NCBI GenBank assembly: GCA_001464275.1
Contig: LNFL01000179.1
Span: forward strand, 62,001 to 126,000
Source: Actinobacteria bacterium Ga0077560
Lineage (GTDB): Bacteria > Actinomycetota > Thermoleophilia > Miltoncostaeales > Miltoncostaeaceae
Reading direction: 5' to 3'
Length of the DNA: 64,000 nt
How positions within the stretch are numbered: the first letter of the stretch is position 1; each line of letters begins with the position of its first letter. The notes under the pieces are model-generated. The model was not told the origin of the DNA and did no database searches. It was given only the letters and a program-made list of their open reading frames with translations. This document shows positions 9,001 through 16,577 of the stretch, piece after piece. The translations under genes were made by a program, and so were the position numbers.

Positions 9001-9180
9001 CTGGACGGGTCCGGCCTGGCCCGGGAGGCGATCGACGCGCACCGCGCCAAGATCGCCGCCGACACCCTGGCGACGGATCTCTCGGTGGGCCACGGCGCCC
9101 CGTTCGGCGGCGTCCACCACGAGGAGCACGTCCTGGACGGCGAGCCGGTGGCGATCCGCATCGACCGCTCCCAGGCCTGA
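6019..9180 (+). CDS. ileS: Isoleucyl-tRNA synthetase
   Basis: 1053 residues; charges tRNA-Ile with isoleucine. The class I signature is in the GSHH form (PGSHHVLSRVFKD, about residues 47-59), as in mycobacterial-type IleRS, and KMSKSKGN is present at about residue 592. The CP1 editing domain lies between, with Cys pairs (CPRCG, CWRCS) in it, followed by the anticodon-binding domain and a long C-terminal region. The GSHH form and overall length fit the eukaryote-like type 2 IleRS, a group often naturally resistant to mupirocin (family knowledge, not tested). The GTG at 6019 overlaps the upstream stop (GTGA). Confidence 0.97.
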   Translation: MSGWRTPGPAGEWLAMEDRVLRFWQDNDVFHRSVERRRGAPPYVFYEGPPTANGRPGSHHVLSRVFKDIFPRFHTMRGRYVERRGGWDCHGLPVELEVEKQLGISGKPEIEAYGIADFNRRCRESVLTYLEEWERLTARIGMWIDTDRAYRTMDTPFIESVWWSLAELAKRDLVFESDKVVPYCPRCGTALSSHEVALGYQDVEDPSVYVRFPLAGEPGTSLLVWTTTPWTLPSNQAAAINPGVTYAVVEAAGERLVMAEALVEKVMGEGAVVAERRSAADLVGLHYEPPFPYIAGAHRVVAADYVTTEDGTGIVHIAPAFGEDDMQVGRAEGLDAPNPVDRQGRFTAAVPLVEGVFAKDADRALIDDLVARGRMFREQVYLHPYPHCWRCSTPLLYYAKPSWYIRTTAVRDRMLAHNAGIGWHPERVKDGRFGKWLEGNVDWAISRERYWGTPLPFWRCDDCEHVDVIGSFAELRERATTEVGEDLDPHRPYVDDIVLRCSACGGASHRVPEVLDVWYDSGAMPFAQVHHPFSTGGDLTGHFPADFICEAIDQTRGWFYSLLAESTLLFDEAAYRNVVCLGLILDGHGQKMSKSKGNIIEPWAVLDRQGADPFRWYLLTAQSPWDSFRFSLEAVDESMRFLLTLWNTYVFMVTYASLPDGWAPGGEDPAPEDRPAIDRWALSRLAATVDEVTARLEDYDATGAGRLLEAFLDDLSNWYVRVGRSRFWGGRTGSDAEDADHRAAFATLHECLATLSTLVAPFCPFVADELYGNLVAGHDPSAPESVHMADWPVADPARRDLALEESMAAARTAVTLGRGARAEFKLKVRQPLAEAVIACPPATAAAIGGLADLVAAELNVHGVRFVTDPGELVAVSVKPNYRTLGPRFGKRMPAVAEAVATLPSTETARRVDAREPVEITLDGAPEALQPEDLLVSAHPTEGYAVGSEAGMAVGLATELTPGLRLEGLAREIVHAVQNARRAAGLRVEERIRLHLDGSGLAREAIDAHRAKIAADTLATDLSVGHGAPFGGVHHEEHVLDGEPVAIRIDRSQA

Positions 9181-9184
9181 TGGA

Positions 9185-9212
9185 GCGCCCCGGCATCGGT
9201 GTGTCGGGGCGC
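9185..9212. terminator. Hairpin between convergent ileS and reductase gene
   Basis: GCGCCCCG...CGGGGCGC arms (8 bp) that can extend by four further pairs (two G.U) around a CGGT loop. It lies 4 nt after the ileS stop and 7 nt after the convergent gene's stop, so it could serve both strands. There is no T-tract. Confidence 0.5.
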
Positions 9213-9219
9213 GGGGGCG

Positions 9220-9864
9220 TCAGGCGGGCAGCGCCGCCCAGGTGAGGTCCGCCGGGTGGCCGCCCATGCGGACCATCCGGACCCACAGCAGCGTCATGTG
9301 CTCGAGGTTGAGCGCCTGCGCCAGCGGCCCGGTGTCCAGCGCCCGCCAGCCCATCGCGGTCACCAGGGCGGACACGACCGCCTTCGCCGCATCGTCGTCA
9401 CCGGCGATCGGCATTACCGGCCGCAGCGGGGCGCCCGGGTGCGCCGGCCGGGCCAGGTTCTCCGCGCCGTACACCGAGAACGCCTTCACCACCCGGGCGC
9501 CGGCGGCGATCCCGGCCACGTGCTCGGCGCCGGCGCGTCCGTCGCCGAGCCCGTGGCGCAATCCCGGGCCCACCGGGTTGGTGGCATCCACCAGGATCCG
9601 GTCCCGCAGGTGCGGGACCAGGGGCGTGAGCACCGCCTCCACCGCCCCGAACGGGACCGCCAGGACGACGAGGTCGGCTCCGCCGACCGCCTCCTCGGCC
9701 GACGCGATGCCGAGTCCCGGCAGGCGGCTGCGCAGCTCCCCCGCCGACGCGCGCCGGTCGTCGTCCGCGCCGACGGTCACCGCATGGCCCAGCCGCAGCA
9801 GGTGCTCCGCCAGCGCCCCGCCCACCGCGCCGTGTCCGAGGATGGCGACCCGCAGGGCGGTCAT
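9220..9864 (-). CDS. NADP-dependent F420 oxidoreductase-like protein
   Basis: 214 residues with an N-terminal Rossmann motif (AILGHGAVGGALAEHL, GxGxxG near residue 10) and the DLVVLAVPFGA and LVDATNPVG segments typical of the coenzyme F420-dependent NADP reductase family (Fno-like). Members move hydride between NADP(H) and F420 or act as general reductases; use of F420 cannot be proven here. The ATG overlaps the stop of the upstream PfpI-like gene (ATGA), so the two form an operon. Confidence 0.82.
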   Translation of the reverse strand: MTALRVAILGHGAVGGALAEHLLRLGHAVTVGADDDRRASAGELRSRLPGLGIASAEEAVGGADLVVLAVPFGAVEAVLTPLVPHLRDRILVDATNPVGPGLRHGLGDGRAGAEHVAGIAAGARVVKAFSVYGAENLARPAHPGAPLRPVMPIAGDDDAAKAVVSALVTAMGWRALDTGPLAQALNLEHMTLLWVRMVRMGGHPADLTWAALPA

Positions 9865-10601
9865 CGTCCCAGCCCCTGGATGACCAGGTCGGCGGCCGCG
9901 GCGCCGGAGTGCTGCTGCTGCCCGGTGATGAGGTCGCCGTCCCGGACCGCGTGCGGCCGGAATGCGCCATGCACGATGAAGTTCGTGCCGGGCATGCGCC
10001 GGGCCTCGTCCTCGATGCGGAAGGGCTGGATCGGCCGGCCGGCGAACGCGTCGGCGACGTCCTCCTCGCTGTTGGCGAAGCCCGTCCACGTCCGCCCGGC
10101 CACGACCGGCGTCCCGTCGGGCATGGCCGCATCCAGCAGCACGCAGGTCGCGTGGCACACGACGGCCGCGATCCTCCCGGTGGACAGGAAGCGCGGCACC
10201 AGGCCGGTCACCCGGTCATCGCCGCGGAACGTGAGCATCGGTGACTGGCCGCCCACCAGGAACACCGCGTCGAAGGCGTCGGTGTCGACGTCGGCCAGCG
10301 CGGGGGTGGCCCGGACGAGGTCCCGGTGGGGCGGGCTCGCGATGAACCCGCGGCTGATGACGTCGTCGGCGGAATAGCCGGAGGGATCCGAGGGGTCCGA
10401 GAACGCGTCGCCCTCCAGCGCGCCGCCGTCGGGGCTCGCGATGAGGACCTCGTAGCCGGCCTCGGTGAAGCGCAGATACGGGTGGGTGAGCTCGGCCCAC
10501 CAGAAGCCCACCGGCCAGCCGGTGAGCGGGGAGGTCGCGGGGTTGGCGGCGACCATGAGGATGCGCCTGGGGCCGGCCGTGGAGTCGGTGCGTGCGGGCA
10601 C
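9861..10601 (-). CDS. DJ-1/PfpI family protein
   Basis: 246 residues, class I glutamine-amidotransferase-like fold. The nucleophile elbow AAVVCHATCVLLDA (Cys followed by His, about residue 145) and a GGQSPML segment near residue 110 match DJ-1/PfpI/Hsp31-type proteins, which include glyoxalase III, chaperones and amidases. The function in this organism is not determined. The start is a GTG at 10601 with GAAAGG upstream; a longer frame would run across the tetR promoter. It is divergent from tetR, which suggests TetR control, and coupled to the F420-reductase-like gene. Confidence 0.8.
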   Translation of the reverse strand: MPARTDSTAGPRRILMVAANPATSPLTGWPVGFWWAELTHPYLRFTEAGYEVLIASPDGGALEGDAFSDPSDPSGYSADDVISRGFIASPPHRDLVRATPALADVDTDAFDAVFLVGGQSPMLTFRGDDRVTGLVPRFLSTGRIAAVVCHATCVLLDAAMPDGTPVVAGRTWTGFANSEEDVADAFAGRPIQPFRIEDEARRMPGTNFIVHGAFRPHAVRDGDLITGQQQHSGAAAADLVIQGLGR

Positions 10602-10614
10602 GGGCCACCTTTCA

Positions 10615-10698
10615 TTACGTAGCTGTATCGGAATGTTGGGGACCCTAGCCCGGCCCTGCCGCAATTGCAATACAGCGATGTCACGTAACATGCGCCGG
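10615..10698. promoter_or_regulatory. Divergent pfpI / tetR promoter and operator region
   Basis: For pfpI (minus strand): TTGCAA (10670-10665), 17 nt, TAGGGT (10647-10642). For tetR (plus strand): TAACAT (10686-10691) lies 7 nt before the ATG at 10699. The self-complementary TTGCAA at 10665-10670 could serve as a shared -35. Inverted copies of a TTACGT...GCTGTAT pattern lie at 10615-10627 and 10669-10688 and are candidate operator half-sites. Confidence 0.45.
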
Positions 10699-11283
10699 AT
10701 GGCTGAGGCATCCACCCCGTCACCCGGGCGGCCGCGCGACGCGGCCATCGACGCCTGCATCCTGGATGCGGCGCTCGGGGAGCTGGCCGCGAAGGGCTAC
10801 GCCGGGTTCTCGCTGGCCTCCGTCGCCGCGGCGGCGGGGACCACGCGGCCGGCGATCTACCGCCGCTGGAAGGACCGGTCCGCGCTCGTGGTGGACGCCA
10901 TCGCCCACCTGGCCGATGTGGCGCCGCCGGTGCGGACGGGCCGGCCGTTCGACGATCTGGTCGCCGAGCTGGAGCACTTCCGCCACTGCATCACCACCGC
11001 CGCGGCGCTGCCGCTGGCCGGCCTCATGCTGGCCGACGACCTGGACCCCGCGGTGCGGGCCCAGTACCACGAGCGCGTCGTCGCCCCCCGCCGGGAGCGG
11101 CTACGGGCGATCCTGGACGCCGCCGTTGCCTCCGGTGAGCTCCCCGCCCACGCGGACCTCACGGTGGCCGGATCGTTCCTCACCGGATCCTGGTACTCGT
11201 TCGCGCTCGCCGGGAACCCCGTCCCGGATGACTGGGCCCAGCGGGTGGCGCGCCTGGTGTGGGCCGCCTGCCGCGCCGCGTGA
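10699..11283 (+). CDS. TetR/AcrR family transcriptional regulator
   Basis: 194 residues. The N-terminal DNA-binding domain has the TetR helix-turn-helix (SLASVAAAAGTTRPAIYRRWKDR, first helix after IDACILDAALGELAAKGY), followed by a helical ligand domain ending in the W-rich GSWYSFALAG region. The start at 10699 is chosen because TAACAT lies 7 nt upstream (leaderless); in-frame ATGs at 10678 and 10690 are alternatives. It is divergent from the pfpI/F420-reductase-like operon and probably represses it and itself (inference from layout). The ligand is unknown. Confidence 0.88.
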   Translation: MAEASTPSPGRPRDAAIDACILDAALGELAAKGYAGFSLASVAAAAGTTRPAIYRRWKDRSALVVDAIAHLADVAPPVRTGRPFDDLVAELEHFRHCITTAAALPLAGLMLADDLDPAVRAQYHERVVAPRRERLRAILDAAVASGELPAHADLTVAGSFLTGSWYSFALAGNPVPDDWAQRVARLVWAACRAA

Positions 11284-11292
11284 GCGGCCCGG

Positions 11293-12054
11293 TCAGCCGA
11301 TGACGATGCGCCGCGCCGAGTAGCCGTCCGGATCCACGGCGGTCGCGACCCAGACGGTGAACGCGCCCGCGCGGAGCCGGCGGTTCTCCACCGCGGAGAG
11401 ATTCCACGTGCCCGTCTGGCGCGTCCGGCACGGGGCGCACAGCGTGAGCACGGGGCCCGCGTCGCGCCGGATCTCGGCGCGGGTGACCTTGGCGTCGATG
11501 CCCTGCAGGATGAGGTCCCAGTCAAGCCGCCGGCCCTCCAGGACGCCGTTCAGCACGCGCACGCCGCGCGTCTCGGTGCGTGGCGGGTGGGACGGCAGCT
11601 GACGCAGGGCGGACCGCACCGCGACGACCACCTGGCCGCGCAGCTCACCGCCGGGGTTCGTGGCGGTCACGAGCTCCACGTACGCGCCCCCCGCGCGCAC
11701 CGCGGCGGCGAACGGGAGGGGGAGCCGCGCGGTGCGGACACGCTGGCGCCCGACGCAGGGCTCGCACAGGACCGCGACCATGCGGCCGGTCGATCCGCGC
11801 CGGCCGAGGCGCAGGTTCGCCCGCGTCACCGGTCCGCTCGTGCCGGCCGAGGTGACCCGCCAGGTGAGCCGGCCGTCCACGCGGAGCGTGGCGTTGAGGC
11901 GCCCCCAGGCCGCGAACGGCACGCCGGCGGGCGCGGTGGGGACCACCTGGTCGGCGCTCATCCCGGCGGTGAGCACGGCGCCGTCGGCGGCCGCGGCGGG
12001 CAGGATGATCGCCGCCGCGGTGAGGAGCACCGCCCAGGGGCGGCGCGGGCTCAA
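11293..12054 (-). CDS. Secreted CHRD-like domain protein
   Basis: About 253 residues, exported: a basic start (SPRRP), a hydrophobic stretch and an AAADGA cleavage region. After it come two related segments. The first (LTWRVTSAGTSGPVTRANLRLG ... LVTATNPGGELRGQ) matches the CHRD (chordin-type) pattern; the second (LDWDLILQGIDAKVTRAEI ... VATAVDPDGYSARR) is a diverged repeat. Each holds a CxPC pair (CEPC, CAPC) that may form a disulfide. The proposed start is TTG at 12054, which overlaps the upstream stop as TTGA. The role is unknown, probably outside the membrane. Confidence 0.68.
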   Translation of the reverse strand: MSPRRPWAVLLTAAAIILPAAAADGAVLTAGMSADQVVPTAPAGVPFAAWGRLNATLRVDGRLTWRVTSAGTSGPVTRANLRLGRRGSTGRMVAVLCEPCVGRQRVRTARLPLPFAAAVRAGGAYVELVTATNPGGELRGQVVVAVRSALRQLPSHPPRTETRGVRVLNGVLEGRRLDWDLILQGIDAKVTRAEIRRDAGPVLTLCAPCRTRQTGTWNLSAVENRRLRAGAFTVWVATAVDPDGYSARRIVIG

Positions 12055-12317
12055 CGCGGGTTCCGGCCCCCGTGCAGGGATCGGCGCCCGAGGGTGACGT
12101 CGTCGTCGCCGCGCAGCTTGGCCCACACGCGCTCCTCGTCCAGCCCGAAGCGCTCGATGAGCTGGGGGAGCCGGAGGATGAGCTTGTTGTCGGCGAGGTG
12201 GATCCCCACGACCTTGCCGTCGCCGGTCACGACCATGACGCCCGGCTCGCCCTCGACGTCCTCGGTTCCCATGTCGGCGAACGGCTGGACGGGGGAGATG
12301 GAGAGATAGATGGCCAT
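12051..12317 (-). CDS. Small conserved-type hypothetical protein
   Basis: 88 residues, not recognised. It begins MAIYLSISPVQPFADMG and has a beta-rich middle (GVMVVTGDGKVVGIHLADNK) and an amphipathic segment (LPQLIERFGLDEERVWAKL). It is soluble, with no signal peptide. GGAG lies 10 nt before the ATG and a TAGGCT box about 35 nt upstream. It overlaps the CHRD gene by 4 bp and follows the L,D-transpeptidase, so it may share regulation with the envelope genes. Confidence 0.6.
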   Translation of the reverse strand: MAIYLSISPVQPFADMGTEDVEGEPGVMVVTGDGKVVGIHLADNKLILRLPQLIERFGLDEERVWAKLRGDDDVTLGRRSLHGGRNPR

Positions 12318-12351
12318 GGTCGGAAGCTCCGCGGTCGGTTCGGACCCCGGA

Positions 12352-12357
12352 AGCCTA
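12352..12357 (-). promoter_or_regulatory. Possible -10 box upstream of the 88-residue gene
   Basis: TAGGCT on the minus strand overlaps the stop codon of the L,D-transpeptidase gene. It would give a short leader containing the GGAG site before the ATG at 12317. No convincing -35 is seen. Confidence 0.3.
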
Positions 12358-13941
12358 CGCCTTGATGATGACCGGCATGCCGAGGGTGACCTCCTCGTAG
12401 AGGGCCTCCACCTCGGGGATGTGCATGCGCATGCAGCCGTGGCTGGCCCGCGTGCCGATCGAGTAGTCGGCGTAGGTGCCGTGGATGCCGATGGCCGGGG
12501 CGGACGTGCCGATCCACCGCGTGCCCAGCGGGTTTCCGGGCCCGGGCGGGATGACCCCGAGGCCCTTGGCCCACGGGGAGTCCGGGGGGAACCACGCCGG
12601 GTTCTTCTGCATGTCGATGACCTTGAACGTGCCCGTGGGCGTCGGGTACGCGACCTGGCCCGTCGCCACCTTGTACTTCATGACGACGCGGCCGTCGCGG
12701 ATGAGCCGGAGCGTGAACTCCGAGAGGTCCACCACGATGCGGCCCACCATGGCCTCGCGGGTCTTCGCGTCCACCACGCCGGTGCGCGGCAGCTTGTGCT
12801 TGCGCTGGTAGCGGATGACCGCCTGCCGGGTGCGCGGGCTGAAGGTCTTCGTGACCTTGCCGCGCAGCACGCGGGCGTCCTTGAGCCGCTGGTTCAGGGT
12901 GCGGGCGTCCTCGCCGCGCGCGCCGATGCGCAGGTCGCTGGCGCCGAACTCCTCGGCGCTGTCCACGAGGACGCGCACGCGCTTGCGCGAGACGTTGCCG
13001 GCGCGGTCCTTGGCCCAGACGTCCACCGTGGACAGGCCCTGCGGCAGGTCGCCCACCGCCAGGGAGAAGCGGCGGCCGTCCAGCTCGAGGGGGGCGCTCG
13101 TGACCGACGCCTCCACCAGCCCGGGGTCGTCGGAGACCACCAGGGCGGCGGTGCCGGGCATGGAGATGGCCTCCTTGCCGTTCACCGTGGCGCCGTAGGT
13201 GAGCGAGCGCGGGTCGTCCTTCACGACGGTCCCGATGACCCGGGGGGCCGCGGTGTCGGTGAGCACCGTGCCGGGCTTGGGGTCGGCCAGGGCGATGACC
13301 GGGGCGATGGTGTCCACCACCAGGTCCTGCGTGCTGCGCGTGGTGTTGCCGGCGCGATCCGCGGCGGACACCGTGGTGGCCACGTCGCCCTCGGGCAGCG
13401 TGGCGGTGACCGCGTACGCGCCGTCGGGTCCGGCCGTGCCGCTGGCCTCGCCGCCCTTCCAGGAGACCGCGACGGTGCTGCCGGGCTCCGCGGTGCCCGC
13501 GAACGCGACGGACCTGCGCTTGCTGATGTCGCCCTGCCGGGGTGACTTCGCCTGCAGCGACGGGGGCGCGGTGTCGACGTCGAAGCTCCACTCGCGCTCG
13601 ACCGAGCGGGCGAAGAGGTTGGAGGTGCCGAAGCTCACGTCCACCCGCTGGGGTCCGTCCTTGAGCCCGGTGGTGGGGATGACCAGGCGGTCCTTGGCGG
13701 CGCGGACCGAGGCGGTCACGTCGGCGCCGTTGACCCGGACGGCGAGATCGGTGAGCCGGTCGGCCCCGTCCAGGCGCACGACGATCTGCGGCGCGTCGGT
13801 CGCGACGGCCGAATCCGGTGCCGGCGACACCTCGGCGATCTGCGCACGCGAGGTGTATTGCGACGCGCCGAACGCCCCTGCGCCGATCAACGCGGCGCCG
13901 GCGATGCCGCCCGCCGCCCAGCGCATCCGGTTGGAACTCAT
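12355..13941 (-). CDS. L,D-transpeptidase with Ig-like and peptidoglycan-binding domains
   Basis: 528 residues. An N-terminal membrane anchor or signal (AAGGIAGAALIGAGAFGA) is followed by Ig-like/bacterial-surface repeats (about 35-320), a peptidoglycan-binding domain (about 325-390, LNQRLKDARVLRG ... VIRYQRKHKLPRTG) and a C-terminal YkuD domain. The catalytic motif is intact: HGTYADYSIGTRASHGCMRM (nucleophile Cys). It should form 3-3 peptidoglycan cross-links or attach proteins to the wall outside the membrane. Start ATG 13941; a GTG at 13947 is possible. It is divergent from polX. Confidence 0.9.
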   Translation of the reverse strand: MSSNRMRWAAGGIAGAALIGAGAFGASQYTSRAQIAEVSPAPDSAVATDAPQIVVRLDGADRLTDLAVRVNGADVTASVRAAKDRLVIPTTGLKDGPQRVDVSFGTSNLFARSVEREWSFDVDTAPPSLQAKSPRQGDISKRRSVAFAGTAEPGSTVAVSWKGGEASGTAGPDGAYAVTATLPEGDVATTVSAADRAGNTTRSTQDLVVDTIAPVIALADPKPGTVLTDTAAPRVIGTVVKDDPRSLTYGATVNGKEAISMPGTAALVVSDDPGLVEASVTSAPLELDGRRFSLAVGDLPQGLSTVDVWAKDRAGNVSRKRVRVLVDSAEEFGASDLRIGARGEDARTLNQRLKDARVLRGKVTKTFSPRTRQAVIRYQRKHKLPRTGVVDAKTREAMVGRIVVDLSEFTLRLIRDGRVVMKYKVATGQVAYPTPTGTFKVIDMQKNPAWFPPDSPWAKGLGVIPPGPGNPLGTRWIGTSAPAIGIHGTYADYSIGTRASHGCMRMHIPEVEALYEEVTLGMPVIIKA

Positions 13942-14035
13942 CTGCACCGCCGCCCGTGGTGTGGTCGTGTCATCCGCGATGACGACCCTCGCTGGGGCGC
14001 CATCGTATCAACGGCGGTTCGCCACACGCCGCGAG

Positions 14036-14041
14036 TATCCT
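14036..14041 (+). promoter_or_regulatory. -10-like box of polX
   Basis: TATCCT ends 6 nt before the polX ATG, which predicts a leaderless transcript. Confidence 0.4.
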
Positions 14042-14047
14042 GGCCGG

Positions 14048-15772
14048 ATGGAGGGGAAATTGCCGACGAACGGTGAGATCGCGGACGCGTTCACCCTCCT
14101 GGGTGACCTGCTGGAGCTGGACGGGGCGGTGCGGCACCGCGTGCTCGCGTACCGGCGCGGGGCCGCCCGGGTGCGCTCCGCGCCGGGATCGGTGGCCGAG
14201 ATGGCCCTCGCGGGCCGGGCCACCGACCTGCCGGACATCGGGGCCACGCTGCAGGCGAAGATCGTGGAGCTGGCCCAGACGGGGAGCATCGCCGCGCTCG
14301 AGAAGGCGCGGGAGCGGACCCCGGAGGGGCTGGTGCGCCTGGCCCGGCTGGAGGGGCTCGGCCCCAAACGGGCGATGGCCGTGTGGACCGCCCTGGGCGT
14401 GACCGACATCGAGGGCCTGCGGGCCGCGGTGGAGGCCGGCCGGCTGGGCGAGGTCCCCGGGATGGGCCCGGCCACCGTGGCGCAGGTGACCGCCCAGCTG
14501 GCCGACCCCGCCGCCGGCGAGGCCGGCGCGGAGCGGGTCTCGCTGGGGCTGGCCCTGCCGCAGGCCGAGGACCTGGCGCGGGAGCTGCGGGCGGTGCCGG
14601 GCGTGCGGCGCGTCGAGGTCGCCGGGTCGCTGCGCAGGGGCCGCGAGACCGTCCACGACGCCGACATCGTGGTGGCCGCGGACGACCCGGCGGCGGTGGC
14701 CGCCGCGCTGGAGGCGAGCCCGCTGGTGGCGATGAGCGCCGGTGGTGGGGACCAGCGCCGCGCGGTGATGACGCACCCGGGCCTGCGGATCGAGGTGGCC
14801 GTGGCGCCGCCGGAGCGCTTCGGGAACCTGCTCCAGCACGCCACCGGATCGGCCCGGCACAACGTGCGCCTGCGCGAGCTGGCCCTGCGACGGGGGCTGT
14901 CCATGAGCGAGCACGGCCTCACCGCGGGCGACGGGACGGTGACGGTGCACGCCGACGAGGCGGAGGTGTACGCGGCCCTCGGCCTCGCGTGGATCCCGCC
15001 GGAGCTCCGCGAGGACCGGGACGAGCTGGCCGTCGCCGCCGAGGGGCGCGTGCCGCGGCTGGTGGAGCGGGCCGACATCCTCGGGGAGATCCACGTCCAC
15101 AGCGACTGGAGCGACGGGCGCGTGGACATGGCCACCATGGCGGCGGCCGCCCGGGACCGCGGATACCGGTACATCGGGATCGCCGACCACTCGCAGTCGC
15201 TGGCCATGACGCGGGGGCTCACCCCCGACCGCGTGAAGCGCCAGTGGGAGGCCATCGACGCCCTGAACGCCCAGATCGAGGGGATCACGGTGCTCAAGTG
15301 CACCGAGGTGGACATCCTCGCCGACGGACGGCTGGACTTCGACGACGATCTGCTGGCCGGCTTCGACCTGGTGGTGGCCAGCCTCCACTCGGGGCTGCGG
15401 GCCACCGGCGCGGAGGGCACCGCGCGGGTGCTGGCGGCCGTCGAGCACCCCCACGTGGACGCCATCGGCCACCCGCGCGGCCGCATGATGGGGCGCCGGG
15501 ACGGCCTGCAGCTCGACATCGAGGCCATCGCCGAGCGGGCCGCCGCGACGGGGACGCTGCTGGAGATCAACGGGCAGCCCCGCCGCCTGGACCTGGACTC
15601 CGACCTCGCCCGCACCGCGCTGGCGGCGGGCGCGCGCCTGCTGCTGAGCTCCGACGCCCACGGCCCCGAGGACCTGTGGTTCCTGGACCTCGCGCTCCGC
15701 GTCGCCCGCCGCGCCGGGGCCGGTCCGGAGGACATCGCCAACACCCGCCCGCCCGCGGACTGGCGGGCGTGA
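14048..15772 (+). CDS. polX: DNA polymerase/3'-5' exonuclease PolX
   Basis: 574 residues, the usual bacterial PolX size. Order: N-terminal helix-hairpin-helix region (1-160), family X polymerase core (about 170-310) and C-terminal PHP domain (about 335-565). In the palm, GSLRRGRETVHDADIVV carries the first two metal-binding Asp; the third position reads RIEVAV where the family usually has Asp (D-to-E). The PHP metal motifs HVHSDWSDG, IADHS, SLHSG, GHPRGR and SSDAH are present, so the nuclease looks intact. The likely role is gap filling in base-excision repair. A TATCCT box 6 nt before the ATG suggests leaderless expression. Confidence 0.93.
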   Translation: MEGKLPTNGEIADAFTLLGDLLELDGAVRHRVLAYRRGAARVRSAPGSVAEMALAGRATDLPDIGATLQAKIVELAQTGSIAALEKARERTPEGLVRLARLEGLGPKRAMAVWTALGVTDIEGLRAAVEAGRLGEVPGMGPATVAQVTAQLADPAAGEAGAERVSLGLALPQAEDLARELRAVPGVRRVEVAGSLRRGRETVHDADIVVAADDPAAVAAALEASPLVAMSAGGGDQRRAVMTHPGLRIEVAVAPPERFGNLLQHATGSARHNVRLRELALRRGLSMSEHGLTAGDGTVTVHADEAEVYAALGLAWIPPELREDRDELAVAAEGRVPRLVERADILGEIHVHSDWSDGRVDMATMAAAARDRGYRYIGIADHSQSLAMTRGLTPDRVKRQWEAIDALNAQIEGITVLKCTEVDILADGRLDFDDDLLAGFDLVVASLHSGLRATGAEGTARVLAAVEHPHVDAIGHPRGRMMGRRDGLQLDIEAIAERAAATGTLLEINGQPRRLDLDSDLARTALAAGARLLLSSDAHGPEDLWFLDLALRVARRAGAGPEDIANTRPPADWRA

Positions 15773-15789
15773 CCGGTCCCGTCCGGGGC

Positions 15790-16576
15790 TCAGCCCAGGG
15801 CGTCCAGCAGGTCGCCGAGCATGGCGAGCACGCCCTCGGGGCCCTGGACATGGACGTCCGCGGCCGCCAGCACCGCCGCGGGGACGCCCTCGCCATCGGC
15901 GGCCACCGCCAGGGCGCCGTCCAGATCTCCGCGGGCGACCATGCGGCGCAGCTCGGCCCAGCCGTCGGCGTCGGTGTGGTCGTCGCCCACGTAGGCGGCG
16001 CGCCGCACGCCGGCCGCTCCCACCAGCGCGTGGATGGCGGTGCCCTTGTGGACCACCACCGGCGGCCGCACCTCCATCACCATCCGGCCCCAGGTCACCA
16101 CGAACCCGTCCCGGGCCGCCGCGGGGGCGAGCCAGCCGCGGGCGGCGTCCTCGGCGCGCGCCGGGTCGGGCGCGGTGCGCCAGTGCAGCGACAGGCTGGC
16201 GCCCTTGTCCTCGAGGCGGATGCCCTCGGCATCCAGGCGGGCGGCGTCGAGGGCCGCGCCGAACGCGTGGACCGGGTCCACCCACGGGCGCACCTCCGGC
16301 ACCACCTCGGCGGGCCCGCCGGGATGCCGGATCTCCATGCCGTGGTTGCCGGCGTAGGCGCATCCGGGGATGCCGATCATCGCCTCCAGGTCGGCCAGGC
16401 CGCGGCCGCTCACGAAGCCCAGCAGGCCGATGGCGGGCGCCGGGCACCAGGCGGGCGTCCTCGGACCGCGGGACGATGTGGCTGAGCGTGCCGTCGAAGT
16501 CCAGCAGCAGGGCCACGTCGGCCGGGGCCACGCCGGGCGGTGCGAGCTGCGCGGCGACGAGCGGGTGGAGGGTCAC
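15790..16576 (-). pseudogene. otsB: Trehalose-6-phosphate phosphatase, frame-disrupted
   Basis: Two parts in different frames. The N-terminal part (GTG 16576 to about 16440) contains LLLDFDGTLSHIVPRSEDARLVPG, HAD motif I. The C-terminal part (about 16436 to 15790) contains VSGRGLADLE, YAGNHGMEI, the Lys-region VHKGTAI and motif IV VGDDHTD. Joined, they form a trehalose-phosphatase, but about ten residues normally found between motif I and VSGR are missing and the frame changes near 16434-16445. It is either a small out-of-frame deletion or an assembly error. A TAGCCT box (16590-16585) lies 8 nt before the GTG. No otsA is in the window. Confidence 0.72.
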
Positions 16577-16577
16577 G

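Noticed and set aside
12310-13545. Long open frame antisense to the L,D-transpeptidase gene
   Set aside because: It mirrors the codon bias of a GC-rich gene on the other strand, has an Arg/Gly/Asp/His-rich composition and no domain; the L,D-transpeptidase with its Cys motif is the real gene.
16416-16576. A separate small gene at the N-terminal otsB part
   Set aside because: It carries HAD motif I followed by the missing-gap junction and the rest of otsB; it is better explained as one disrupted gene.
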